Shown piece after piece: positions 23,621 to 34,000 of a stretch of DNA of 64,000 bases. How positions within the stretch are numbered: position 1 is the first letter of the stretch; each line of letters opens with the position of its first letter. The notes beneath the pieces were generated by a model. That model did no database searches, had not been told where the DNA came from, and saw only the letters and a program-made list of their open reading frames with translations. This stretch comes from Patiria pectinifera (taxonomy: Eukaryota > Echinodermata > Asteroidea > Valvatida > Asterinidae): positions 18,812,863 through 18,876,862 of the forward strand of contig CM057135.1 in NCBI GenBank assembly GCA_029964075.1. The letters are read 5' to 3'. Made by a program: the position numbers and the translations under genes.

Positions 23621-24469
23621 CATGTATGTGCACAATGAATGGGATTAATGTTCCTCTTAATACAAAATTCTGATATAACAAACAATTTGGCTAGGTCCGA
23701 AGGAGTTTGCATTAACGAGACTCGACTGTACTTTTCTTTGGATAATTTATCGTTGAACATTTTTGACCATTTGACTACAGCAGCATAAAGCACATGTCAT
23801 CCCTGGTCATTTTGCTGCTTAAGTGATAGTCAAAATTGCTTCTTTAGTTGGATGGATCACACTGTATGTGCTTTATCCCAATATTTTGATGTTCCGGAGA
23901 TTAACTGTTTTTGGCAGTTGGTCACAATTCCCAATGCTTGTTGGAGTGCCACTTTAAATTTTCAAGTGAAAATGACTTTTTGCCTTACATTTTTGGCATA
24001 CTTTAAGTACCATAAAGTCCCTGTGGTGTTTGCTGCTTGTCTAGATTGCCACAATTGTCTTGCCTGATTTGCCCGAGATCGACTGTTATTGTTAACTCTT
24101 ACAGTCAGCCATTATTAGGAGCCTGTCTTGTACTCGAGACCACTTCACCACTTTGATGTTATTTGAAGGCAATTTTAACATAAAAAAGCATTTATAATGT
24201 TGAATGATTGCAAATTGAATAAATAATAAGACATTTTGAGGTTAAAGTCATTCTGTACTGTTCACATTTGTTCTCACCAGAGGTCTCACCAGGATCAATT
24301 TCATCGGAGAAGGGGAAATTCATACAATGCATGCAACAAATTAAAACAATGGTAGATTTCCCTGCCCTGCTTATTGCATCAAGGATCCTTCATTGTTGCC
24401 ATGCTAACTGCATGTCCAGAAAGAACTGGGAATAAAGGCAAACACATTTATGCAAATGCTAAACACCTG

Positions 24470-24700
24470 CCCACTAAGCGCATTGTGAACTAAACAAGTT
24501 TCAAATCCCCACATTGAAGAAGAGCTCTAAACATGTTTACTGTCTATGTGTCATAGTTCACAAGAGGCTAAACACGTCATACCTAAACATGTCACAGAAA
24601 AAGTACATCTAAACATGTCATGGTGCTAAACGTGTGGAAAAAGTGGGTACAGAATTAGCGTTTCGAAATGTGTTTAGATCCCAAACACCATTTTTACAGT
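24470..24700. repeat. Cluster of CTAAACAYGT words
   Basis: About eight near-copies of CTAAACATGT, CTAAACACGT or CTAAACACC occur in 230 bp at irregular spacing. A related CTAAACACTTGCAG pair lies at 49583-49610. The irregular spacing argues against a simple satellite. Unknown role. Confidence 0.45.
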
Positions 24701-24896
24701 GTGTGATTTCCAACGATCTACATCCTCGTCTGTCTTGACGTGAGGCAATTTATAGTCCGAGGTTAAGGAAACAAGCTTAAAAACCCCTTGGTATTATTTA
24801 CTATGACCTCCAGTTCACTGGGTTTAGTGCTGATTAAAAACTTTGCTTGGGATGCAGCTTGATGCAGCTTTAGCTCGGTTGCCTTGGCTACATTTT

Positions 24897-25946
24897 ATTA
24901 TTAGTAGTATTATGTATTCGGCATTAAAAACAAAAATAACAAACATTCACATATAGAGAAAACCAAAAACCAAGAAAACAAAACGAACATGAGAAAAGCC
25001 AGGGGCATATGCCCGGAATTAAAAAAGTTTACCTAAAAACTGTCGCCCGAAGGCCTTCAATTCCGATACCTCTGGCAACAGAAAGAATATATATAAATCT
25101 ATAAAAATCTATAAAAATGTGTTAACAATAAAAGCATATATTAAAAATGGCAGAGGTATAAACGCTTAAAAGTTATCGTCCCCTAAAATTAACATCAAAA
25201 TACCACGTTGAGAAAAAAAACAAGATAAAAAGCAAAAAAAAAAAAAAGTCCAACCAAAAAAATGGGTCAAAAAGGTCCCCCCCCCCCATTATAGTTCAAA
25301 GACCAAATTATTGTGGATGTCCACATTATACATTAAAAAAAGTTTAAAAGTTTCAATACACGCAATAAAAAAAAACAAATATTAGAAAAAATAAGGATAA
25401 TAATTCAACAAAACATGAGAAAAATGCCACCCCCCCCCGGTAAAAAAAAAGTTCGTTGCAAATAAAAAGACGTAATATTACCCTGGAGAAAAAAAATCAT
25501 TTGAGAATTAGCAAAAAAAACACCACGACAAGTTCTTTTCAGACCTAAACATCTGCTGCTGAGCAGCAGGTATCACATGGTGATACTGCAAACCGAAATG
25601 ATACAAAAAAAAAACTATTAAACGAACGATATACGCCCTGAAGCTATGCATGGCAGCTGGCATTAATGTAGACAGAATCACGGGCAATGCCATGTGGAAA
25701 GAAATCTCTTCCTGGAAGAAGTATGGTTCTGAAAAGAACGGGTTTTCAAGAAGAGATCCCCCTCCACACGGCGCAATCCGAAACCCTTTTCACTTTTAAG
25801 CAAGAGATGAGAAAAAAAGTCAACCCCCCCCCCAGTTAAAAATACACAAAGAACTAAAAGGACCCAGTACAGTTACTGTGGTCGGCAGAGGTGGCATCTT
25901 AGGGAATTGATCCAGTTATTTAATGACATTTCAACGACGCCAGACC
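24897..25946 (-). other. LINE 3' UTR, A-rich on the plus strand
   Basis: No open frame of note. It has many A runs and three short C runs on the plus strand. The end at about 24897 carries imperfect TAA/TAC units on the minus strand, as in the tails of many non-LTR elements. The exact end is uncertain by tens of bases. Confidence 0.5.
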
Positions 25947-27366
25947 TCAGAGATTCCGGTCCCATTCACGAGCAAACACATTCACTGCACAGCCGTTAAG
26001 TCTTTGTGTGCGAGCTCTCAGATGACAAAACCGCACTGTTTCTGTGCGTCGACCGTTGACCACAATGCCGTGTCTAACAATGTTACAAGTAATGAGGCCA
26101 TACAGTGATTTCATGACATATGAGATTAAAAGGGACATCCGTCGTGCCACAAGTGAGGACCAATTTAAAAGATTCAGTCGGTCAGTGTAGTTCATTTCCA
26201 TTCTTCTCTGTTTTAGGATCATTCTTGAAGCGCGACGCTGAACACTTTCAATCTTATCAATGAGATTATTATTATGAATGTGCCATACTGGCTGACCATA
26301 TTCTAAAATGGGTAAAACCAAGGCCTTGTAGAGTGCTAATTTGGCCTCCTGAGATATGTCATTGGCAACACTAAATACGAAGCCCAACATTTTGTTGGCG
26401 TTAGAAACAACATAGTTCACGTGATCATTCAAAGTTAATTTACTGTTTAAAAAAACACCCAGATATTTGTAATTTGCGACAACATCAAGAGGAGAATTAT
26501 TAATATTATACGTAGGAACACCGGGATTTCTAGAACAAGTTATACGCATCTACAAACAACAGACAGGCAGAAGAAGTACATGAGGGAAGGTCATTAATAA
26601 ACAAGTTGAACAAAAACGGCCCTAAGACACTACCCTGGGGTACTCCTGATGATACTGGAAGCCATGGTGAAAAGCTACCTTTGTACAAAACCTGCTGATA
26701 ACGACCTGAAATGAAAGACTTAATCCACTTTCAAACATTGCCGGTAATATTGTATTGACAAGCTAGCTTTTGAAGTAGAATATCATGAGGCATTACATCA
26801 AAGGCCTTTGCAAAATCAAAAAAAAAAACGGCATCAATTTTGGGTGGACTAGGTTTATCAAGAATGGTTAGCCAATTGTTGGTAACATTCAGAAGCTGAG
26901 TCACACAGGATCGCCCCTTTACAAACCCATGCTGCTTGGATGACAAAAGCAAATGATTTGTGACATGGGAAGTTATGGCATTGGCAATAGTGGATTCAAT
27001 GATTTTACAGACCACCGAAGTCAATGCGATGGGACGGTAGTTACAGATCAAGCCTGTGTCCCCAGACTCAAAAATTGGGGTAATATTTGCCCTTTTCCAA
27101 AGAGTAGGAAGCTTGCCTTGTGACAAGGATTTACAAAACAGGTCACGAAGAATAGGTGAGATTATCGCCGAGCATGATTTTAACAGCCGGGGCGTGATAT
27201 TGTCAGGTCCCGGGGATTTATCATTGGAAAAATGATCGATAATTCGTTGAATATCGCCACTTCTGATTGTGGCACTGACAGGTGGGAGTGGGAATTGACA
27301 CATGGAAGGAGTACCAGGAAGCTCTGAATCTCCTGGAACTAAAACGGAGTTAAAGTAATCCCCCAA
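25947..27366 (-). pseudogene. LINE reverse transcriptase with TGA and internal deletion
   Basis: From 27366 the frame gives SNDKSPGPDNITPRLLK, ANITPIFESGD, NYRPIALTSV, KQHGFVKGRS and FFFDFAKAFD (first catalytic Asp), up to a TGA at 26731-26733. The same frame continues with SSGVPQGSVLGPFLFNLFINDL, then LLFVD at about 26552, where the expected second Asp of the (F/Y)xDD box is missing. The sequence passes directly, one base out of frame, into MRITCSRNPG at 26549, a thumb segment normally some 40-45 residues later. YLGVFLNSKLTLNDHV and the C-terminal region end at 25947. The deletion removes the second catalytic Asp, so this copy cannot be active. Confidence 0.75.
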
Positions 27367-27378
27367 ACATTGTGGAAA

Positions 27379-28549
27379 TCACTTCAGGCTTATGCACAAT
27401 CTCACCATGATTATTCGTGACAGAGGGACACGGTGTTTTCCTCTGGCTACGAACAAAGGAGAAGAATCTTTTTTAGTTATCATTCTCAGAACGAAAAAGC
27501 TGGTCAACATGTCTGGTATAGGAAATATTAACAGCAATTTTAACCTCATTCCGAATTTTGTTATAGGCATGCCAGTGCTCATCCGACCCAGTTCGCTTGG
27601 CAAGCTTAAAGGCCTACGTTTTTTAACAACCATACTTTTAATGTGGTCATCAATCCAGGGACTAGATCTCCTTGAACGCTGTCTTTTACATGGAATTGCT
27701 TCTCGTACTGCAGCTTCAAAGAGATCTAGGAACCCATCCCATGCAGAATTTATGTCGGGCATGCTGTTCATAAAAAGGTCCCATGGCGCCAAATCAAGCA
27801 ATGTATTAAAATGTTCAAGATCAGCATGTTTAAAGGATAGAAACTGTCTCATGGTGGATCTAATTGGTGGCTGAGTCTTACTCCACTTGATGTGGAAGCC
27901 AACGGCGTGATGGTCACTCCCCACAGGATTAGGACAAGTTGATACATTGTTGACTAGGATGTGTTGATTTGTAAAGACAAGGTCGATGATGCCATTGGCT
28001 GGTTCGTGTGAACATTGGCGTGTAGGTCATCAATGAGCTGAATTAAGCCCATAGCTGAGACAATGCGTGTGAGGTTTTGCATGTTGGTTGTATCAGGGTT
28101 AGCCCAGTTCACATTAAAGTCACCGATAACAATGACTCTCTGATGGCTTGAGGTGGCCAGGTGTATATTATCTATAGCTGTCTGGAATTTATCCCAGTAG
28201 TCGGCAGTTGAATTAGGCGGTCTGTACACGACACAGAGTAGCCACTTACTCCTTTTGAGTGTAATTTCCACGCAGGAAATTTCGAGATCAGCATGTTCAA
28301 GTTCAGGGACGTGGCAAGGACTCAGGCAGGCTTTGACACAATCAGAACTCCTCCACCTCTACGCTGGCCACAGTTACGATCACGTCTAAATGTGACATAG
28401 TCGTATTGTTGAAGGATAGGTTCCACTGAAATATCATCAGATGTCAGCCATGTTACTGTAATACCCAGGATGTCAGGTGCAGTAGATTCGAGAAGCAAAC
28501 GCAGCTCGTTCAGTTTATTTCTGAGACATGCATTGCATTTGAAGATCAA
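27379..28549 (-). pseudogene. LINE APE-type endonuclease domain, frameshifted
   Basis: The block at 28549-28322 holds TWLTSDDISVEPI and FRRDRNCGQRRGGGV, typical of the early APE motifs. The block at 28271-27954 has CVVYRPPN and VIVIGDFNVNW (the GDFN metal/catalytic motif). The block starting at 27924 opens GSDHHAVGF, the final SDH motif containing the catalytic His. Frame changes occur near 28290 and 27610 (the latter at an AACGT/poly-T site), so the domain is complete in content but not in one frame. Endonucleases of this class nick the target DNA and so prime reverse transcription. Confidence 0.7.
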
Positions 28550-28953
28550 ACCTGTAACATGTTTATTGGATGTACCTGGTTGTTGCGTAGCTTCAGGGAT
28601 AGGCGAAGGGGAGCGTTCAAGCCATCTTGATCCTCAGGGCCAGGATTAGCATGAATATCACCACCCAGGGTAATCCTCCATAATAACTGGCATGGTACAG
28701 TGCAATGGTCGACGTGTAAGGTACTTGTTGCATTTGAGTATCGATTTACTGGGCGGCCATGAAAACGGCGATTTGCATGGTTGCCGTATTGCTCAATCCA
28801 TCCAGGTAATACAACTGAAAGTAGAGGGGTGATATCCGAGTCCTCATCACCGTAGCACTGAACTACGACTCCAGCTGATGATCCCCAGCTTGTAAGCACA
28901 CATTTCCCGAGAATAAGTGGGAAAAGATGGATGGACACCATATTGAATTTCAT
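28546..28953 (-). CDS. LINE N-terminal leader with 2A-like peptide
   Basis: An open frame of 135 residues starts MKFNMVSIHLFPL, with a hydrophobic stretch LLSVVLPGWIEQY in the middle. It reaches LLWRITLGGDIHANPGP at residues 90-106. This matches the 2A consensus D(V/I)ExNPGP except for His at the Glu position. 2A-like peptides are established at the N-terminus of some APE-type non-LTR ORFs, where they cause ribosome skipping between Gly and Pro. After the peptide this copy changes frame, while the other copy stays open for about 50 more residues. The likely design is a leader released from the endonuclease-RT polyprotein by 2A. Activity of the His variant is not shown here. Confidence 0.65.
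   Translation of the reverse strand: MKFNMVSIHLFPLILGKCVLTSWGSSAGVVVQCYGDEDSDITPLLSVVLPGWIEQYGNHANRRFHGRPVNRYSNATSTLHVDHCTVPCQLLWRITLGGDIHANPGPEDQDGLNAPLRLSLKLRNNQVHPINMLQV
28636..28659 (-). other. 2A-like ribosome-skipping motif DIHANPGP
   Basis: Reverse complement reads GAT ATT CAT GCT AAT CCT GGC CCT, giving DIHANPGP after a GlyGly. The same motif is at 31852-31875 in the second copy. Confidence 0.65.
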
Positions 28954-29309
28954 AGGTGGCTTACCATCAGATCCAAATCCATTGACATCCAGGCAAAGAC
29001 CGTAGATAAGACTTCCAAAATGAAGTACAAACGATGTACAAAAACTATAGAGCCCAATACCATGAAAATAATTGGAAAAAACTTGTTCAATAAAGGCTAA
29101 AAACTCAGCCTTTTTTCAAGGCAAGAGGAGAGCTAAAATAACACAACCACCATTTTGATTTTCTTTTTTCGTTATCTGATAAGCTATACCTAGTATCTGC
29201 TTTTTAACAACTCAAAATCACTCATTTTTAGTTTCAGTTTTAATATAAAAAGACTTTAAAATAAAGTCTCTCGATTACCTAATTTACCCAAAGGAAGACT
29301 AATACCCAA

Positions 29310-29809
29310 NNNNNNNNNNNNNNNNNNNNNNNNNNNNNNNNNNNNNNNNNNNNNNNNNNNNNNNNNNNNNNNNNNNNNNNNNNNNNNNNNNNNNNNNNNN
29401 NNNNNNNNNNNNNNNNNNNNNNNNNNNNNNNNNNNNNNNNNNNNNNNNNNNNNNNNNNNNNNNNNNNNNNNNNNNNNNNNNNNNNNNNNNNNNNNNNNNN
29501 NNNNNNNNNNNNNNNNNNNNNNNNNNNNNNNNNNNNNNNNNNNNNNNNNNNNNNNNNNNNNNNNNNNNNNNNNNNNNNNNNNNNNNNNNNNNNNNNNNNN
29601 NNNNNNNNNNNNNNNNNNNNNNNNNNNNNNNNNNNNNNNNNNNNNNNNNNNNNNNNNNNNNNNNNNNNNNNNNNNNNNNNNNNNNNNNNNNNNNNNNNNN
29701 NNNNNNNNNNNNNNNNNNNNNNNNNNNNNNNNNNNNNNNNNNNNNNNNNNNNNNNNNNNNNNNNNNNNNNNNNNNNNNNNNNNNNNNNNNNNNNNNNNNN
29801 NNNNNNNNN
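29310..29809. other. Assembly gap of exactly 500 N
   Basis: The round length indicates a placeholder, not a measured gap. Open frames that cross it are artefacts. The sequence before the gap ends with the same bases as 32526, and the sequence after it starts with the same bases as about 26586. Confidence 0.98.
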
Positions 29810-32526
29810 GGAAGGTCATTAATAAACAAGTTGAACAAAAACGGCCTAAGACACTACCTGGGGTACTCCTGATGATACTGGAAGCCATTGTGAAAATCTA
29901 CCTTTGGACAAAACCTGCTGATAACGACCTGAAATGAAAGACTTAATCCACTTTCAAACATTGCCGGTAATATTGTATTGTCAAGCTAGCTTTTGAAGCA
30001 GAATATCATGAGGCATTACATCAAAGGCCTTTGCAAAATCAAAAAAAAAAACGGCATCAATTTTGGGTGGACTAGGTTTATCAAGAATGGTTAGCCAATT
30101 GTTGGTAACATTCAGAAGCTGAGTCACACAGGATCGCCCTTACAAACCCATGCTGCTTGGATGACAAAAGCAAATGATTTGTGACATGGGAAGTTATGGC
30201 ATTGGCAATAGTGGATTCAATGATTTTACAGACCACAGAAGTCAATGCGATGGGACGGTAGTTACAGATCAAGCCTGTGTCCCCAGACTCAAAAATTGGG
30301 GTAATATTTGCCCTTTTCCAAAGAGTAGGAAGCTTGCCTTGTGACAAGGATTTACAAAACAGGTCACGAAGAATAGGTGAGATTATCGCCGAGCATGATT
30401 TTAACAGCCGGGGCGTGATATTGTCAGGTCCCGGGGATTTATCATTGGAAAAATGATCGATAATTCGTTGAATATCGCCACTTCTGATTGTGGCACTGAC
30501 AGGTGGGAGTGGGAATTGACACATGGAAGGAGTACCAGGAAGCTCTGAATCTCCTGGAACTAAAACGGAGTTAAAGTAATCCCCCAAACATTGTGGAAAT
30601 CACTTCAGGCTTATGCACAATCTCACCATGATTATTCGTGACAGAGGGACACGGTGTTTTCCTCTGGCTACGAACAAAGGAGAAGAATCTTTTTTAGTTA
30701 TCATTCTCAGAACGAAAAAGCTGGTCAACATGTCTGGTATAGGAAATATTAACAGCAATTTTAACCTCATTCGAATTTTTGTTATAGGCATGCCAGTGCT
30801 CATCCGACCCAGTTCGCTTGGCAGTTTAAAGGCCTACGTTTTTAACAACCATACTTTTAATGTGGTCATCAATCCAGGGACTAGATCTCCTTGAACGCTG
30901 TCTTTACATGGAATTGCTTCTCGTACTGCAGCTTCAAAGAGATCTAGGAACCCATCCCATGCAGAATTTATGTCGGGCATGCTGTTCATAAAAAGGTCCC
31001 ATGGCGCCAAATCAAGCAATGTATTAAAATGTTCAAGATCAGCATGTTTAAAGGATAGAAACTGTCTCATGGTGGATCTAATTGGTGGCTGAGTCTTACT
31101 CCACTTGATGTGGAAGCCAACGGCGTGATGGTCACTCCCACAGGATTAGGACAAGTTGATACATTGTTGACTAGGATGTGTTGATTTGTAAAGACAAGGT
31201 CGATGATGCCATTGGCTGGTTCGTGTGAACATTGGCGTGTAGGTCATCAATGAGCTGAATTAAGCCCATAGCTGAGACAATGCGTGTGAGGTTTTGCATG
31301 TTGGTTGTATCAGGGTTAGCCCAGTTCACATTAAAGTCACCGATAACAATGACTCTCTGATGGCTTGAGGTGGCCAGGTGTATATTATCTATAGCTGTCT
31401 GGAATTTATCCCAGTAGTCGGCAGTTGAATTAGGCGGTCTGTACACGACACAGAGTAGCCACTTACTCCTTTTGAGTGTAATTTCCACGCAGGAAATTTC
31501 GAGATCAGCATGTTCAAGTTCAGGGACGTGGCAAGGACTCAGGCAGGCTTTGACACAATCAGAACTCCTCCACCTCTACGCTGGCCACAGTTACGATCAC
31601 GTCTAAATGTGACATAGTCGTATTGTTGAAGGATAGGTTCCACTGAAATATCATCAGATGTCAGCCATGTTACTGTAATACCCAGGATGTCAGGTGCAGT
31701 AGATTCGAGAAGCAAACGCAGCTCGTTCCAGTTTATTTCTGAGACATGCATTGCATTTGAAGATCAAACCTGTAACATGTTTATTGGATGTACCTGGTTG
31801 TTGCGTAGCTTCAGGGATAGGCGAAGGAGCGTTCAAGCCATCTTGATCCTCAGGGCCAGGATTAGCATGAATATCACCACCCAGGGTAATCCTCCATAAT
31901 AACTGGCATGGTACAGTGCAATGGTCGACGTGTAAGGTACTTGTTGCATTTGAGTATCGATTTACTGGGCGGCCATGAAAACGGCGATTTGCATGGTTGC
32001 CGTATTGCTCAATCCATCCAGGTAATACAACTGAAAGTAGAGGGGTGATATCCGAGTCCTCATCACCGTAGCACTGAACTACGACTCCAGCTGATGATCC
32101 CCAGCTTGTAAGCACACATTTCCCGAGAATAAGTGGGAAAAGATGGATGGACACCATATTGAATTTCATAGGTGGCTTACCATCAGATCCAAATCCATTG
32201 ACATCCAGGCAAAGACCGTAGATAAGACTTCCAAAATGAAGTACAAACGATGTACAAAAACTATAGAGCCCAATACCATGAAAATAATTGGAAAAAACTT
32301 GTTCAATAAAGGCTAAAAACTCAGCCTTTTTTCAAGGCAAGAGGAGAGCTAAAATAACACAACCACCATTTTGATTTTCTTTTTTCGTTATCTGATAAGC
32401 TATACCTAGTATCTGCTTTTTAACAACTCAAAATCACTCATTTTTTTAGTTTCAGTTTTAATATAAAAAGACTTTAAAATAAAGTCTCTCGATTACCTAA
32501 TTTACCCAAAGGAAGACTAATACCCA
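29810..32526 (-). mobile_element. Second copy of the LINE 5' two-thirds (probable unmerged contig overlap)
   Basis: It repeats 26586-29309 almost base for base, including the TGA in the RT, the 2A-like motif (31852-31875) and the endonuclease motifs. Differences are mainly one- or two-base indels in homopolymers (for example CGCCCCTTT versus CGCCCTT, GTCTTTTAC versus GTCTTTAC, GAAGGGGAG versus GAAGGAG), plus some substitutions within the first 100 bp after the gap. The leader frame here (32169-31690) stays open further past the 2A-like peptide than copy A. Ends coincide with the gap edges, as expected when two contig ends overlap but were not joined. Confidence 0.8.
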
Positions 32527-33001
32527 AAGTGGTGTAAACAGGGTCTTACAACGTTAAACCGTTTAAATTTTTGTTTATTCGCTGGCCGCAATTACGTACA
32601 AGTGAAAATTTCCTCGATGGTCGACCGTCTGATATCTTAAAAATCGTACCCGTGGGTACGCGCAAACCCGAGCCTGATAGTGTCGAGGATTTTAAAAAAC
32701 TTAAAAACGGTATAATCGACAAAATAACATTTCCAATCATAGGTTAAAAAAGGACAGATCATCAACAACAAGGGTGTGAGTAATAATGATAGAGTTGGAG
32801 ATCTTTCAATTTTAAAATCTTTTTTATATTAAAAACATGAGTATAGATAATAAGGTATTATACCCGATATTTCTGGAGATGTACACCGATTAAATAGTAA
32901 TGAAGAAACAAAAGTGTACAGACTTAAAAAGATTGAAGAAATTCGATCTTTAATCTTGAAAGAGAGAGACCACTGAGAGCGCACTGATATAAAAAGAGAG
33001 A

Positions 33002-33490
33002 ATGATCGACACTATTAATTATGTAGAGCTAGGATTAGAAGGATTGGGGGCTTTAGCGGGGGCTGTCAGTATTCCCGCTCTCTTGGGTGTTATATCAGCC
33101 CCCGTTGGATTGGTGCTAGAAGGAACGTTTATAGGCGCTTTTGGTGTAGATATTCTGCCTAGAATCGCGTCTAAGCGATTATCCGCCAAGCTGAAAAAGC
33201 ACGACCAGATTAAAATATTAGCGGACTCCAAACTTGACAAGATTGAAGAATACGTGTCTCAAGCTATCAACGACGGAGATATATCGCACGAAGAATTTAT
33301 ATTGATTACGAGAGAGCTCGCAAAATTTAACGAGCTTAAGCAAAAAATTAGAAAAAAGACCAGCACAAAGCTTAAAAAAATTAAAAACGATTCAGACTTT
33401 GAAAAAGAAGTTGAAAAACGGGTAGGCGAACAGCTGGCAAAAGAAAAGAAAAATTCTTATCGAAAACTTACAAGTTCGAATTCTCGGTAA
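33002..33490 (+). CDS. Small membrane-hairpin plus coiled-coil protein, unknown family
   Basis: A clean 162-residue ORF. Residues 10-55 are hydrophobic and Gly/Ala/Val/Leu-rich (LGALAGAVSIPALLGVISAP, then GTFIGAFGVDIL), consistent with one or two membrane-inserted helices. Residues 60-162 are Lys/Glu-rich and helical, with SKLDKIEEYVSQAINDGDIS followed by a long coiled coil and a basic tail. The ATG lies just after a short purine run, and no competing start exists upstream in frame. Proteins of this look recur as multi-copy hypothetical genes in marine invertebrate genomes, but I know no assigned function. A membrane-anchoring or structural role is inference only. It is the best-preserved ORF for many kilobases around. 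Confidence 0.6.
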   Translation: MIDTINYVELGLEGLGALAGAVSIPALLGVISAPVGLVLEGTFIGAFGVDILPRIASKRLSAKLKKHDQIKILADSKLDKIEEYVSQAINDGDISHEEFILITRELAKFNELKQKIRKKTSTKLKKIKNDSDFEKEVEKRVGEQLAKEKKNSYRKLTSSNSR

Positions 33491-33518
33491 ATAAACATTA
33501 TGAAGGTGATCCACTGAG

Positions 33519-33740
33519 TTACACCTCTATATCACCTCTTAGGGTGTCACCCTTGGCCCCGCCTTTATTGTAGTAGTCATTGTATCTTTTAAAGGCTTTA
33601 TTAAATTGATTTTGAGTCACTTTAAATAAATTTCTAACTTGTTCTTTGTCTAATCGAACGACATAATGAAAACACGAGGCTATTGATGATCGTTTTGCAA
33701 TTAACGAGCTCGTTATATGTATTGATCGTTTCTTGGACAT
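33519..33740 (-). CDS. Small basic protein, unknown
   Basis: 73 residues, start MSKKRSIHITSSL, then FKVTQNQFNKAFKRYNDYYN, Lys/Arg/Tyr-rich, pI clearly basic. It ends 29 bp from the stop of the convergent 162-residue ORF. Part of the compact cassette. A nucleic-acid-binding role is conceivable from charge alone. Confidence 0.35.
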   Translation of the reverse strand: MSKKRSIHITSSLIAKRSSIASCFHYVVRLDKEQVRNLFKVTQNQFNKAFKRYNDYYNKGGAKGDTLRGDIEV

Positions 33741-33811
33741 CTTCCGAGTCTTGCTCTGGACACACAGAAAAAAATCAGTTTCTCAAGGCTTTCTTTTGAT
33801 TCCTCTTTAAA

Positions 33812-34000
33812 ATGGACCAATTGATACGATCTTCTTGCGCATTTCTGCCCAAAAATCAAAGTAACGTGAGACTATTTCACCGCACGTTTCACAAATTAGG
33901 AAACCATTCTCGATATTTATATGGTGATCGCATTGATTTGTTTTATCAGATAGCTCGAGGTTTTCACTCTGAAAAAAAAAGATTCATTTATCATAAATGA
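33812..34000 (+). CDS. Small ORF, unknown
   Basis: 62 residues, basic and aromatic (RTFHKLGNHSRYLYGDRIDL), last ORF of the cassette before the T-rich boundary. No family recognised. It could be a fragment of a larger broken gene. Confidence 0.3.
   Translation: MDQLIRSSCAFLPKNQSNVRLFHRTFHKLGNHSRYLYGDRIDLFYQIARGFHSEKKRFIYHK

Larger units (their letters stand above)
19621..23728. mobile_element. Tigger/pogo-like MITE, split by the ACCAGTT element
   Basis: The left end is TA|CAGTCGACTCTCGTTAGTAC and the right end is TTAACGAGACTCGACTG|TA, inverted and with the TA duplication of Tc1/mariner-pogo elements. The CAGTCGACTCTCGTTA-type end is the one seen in Tigger families. Only about 190 bp (19621-19701 and 23621-23728) is its own; TTAATACAAAATTCTGAT appears in both halves. 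The rest is a 3.9-kb insertion. Confidence 0.7.
24897..29309 (-). mobile_element. APE-type LINE (CR1/Jockey-like) with 2A-like leader, copy A
   Basis: Read on the minus strand: a 5' leader from 29309, ORF start at 28953 with a 2A-like peptide, endonuclease, reverse transcriptase, and a C-terminal region ending at 25947. About 1 kb of A/T-rich 3' UTR follows, down to a TACTACTAATAATAAA-like tail at about 24897. The coding part is broken by frame changes and a TGA. The order ORF1-like leader, APE endonuclease, RT is that of CR1/Jockey-group non-LTR elements, which move by target-primed reverse transcription. The 5' part is duplicated beyond an N gap, probably artificially. Confidence 0.8.

Noticed and set aside
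26731-26733. TGA in the LINE RT read as selenocysteine
   Set aside because: The position is not catalytic and the copy has other lesions, so a simple nonsense change is enough.
29256-29888. ORFs running across the N block
   Set aside because: The sequence is unknown there, and an N run has no stops by construction.
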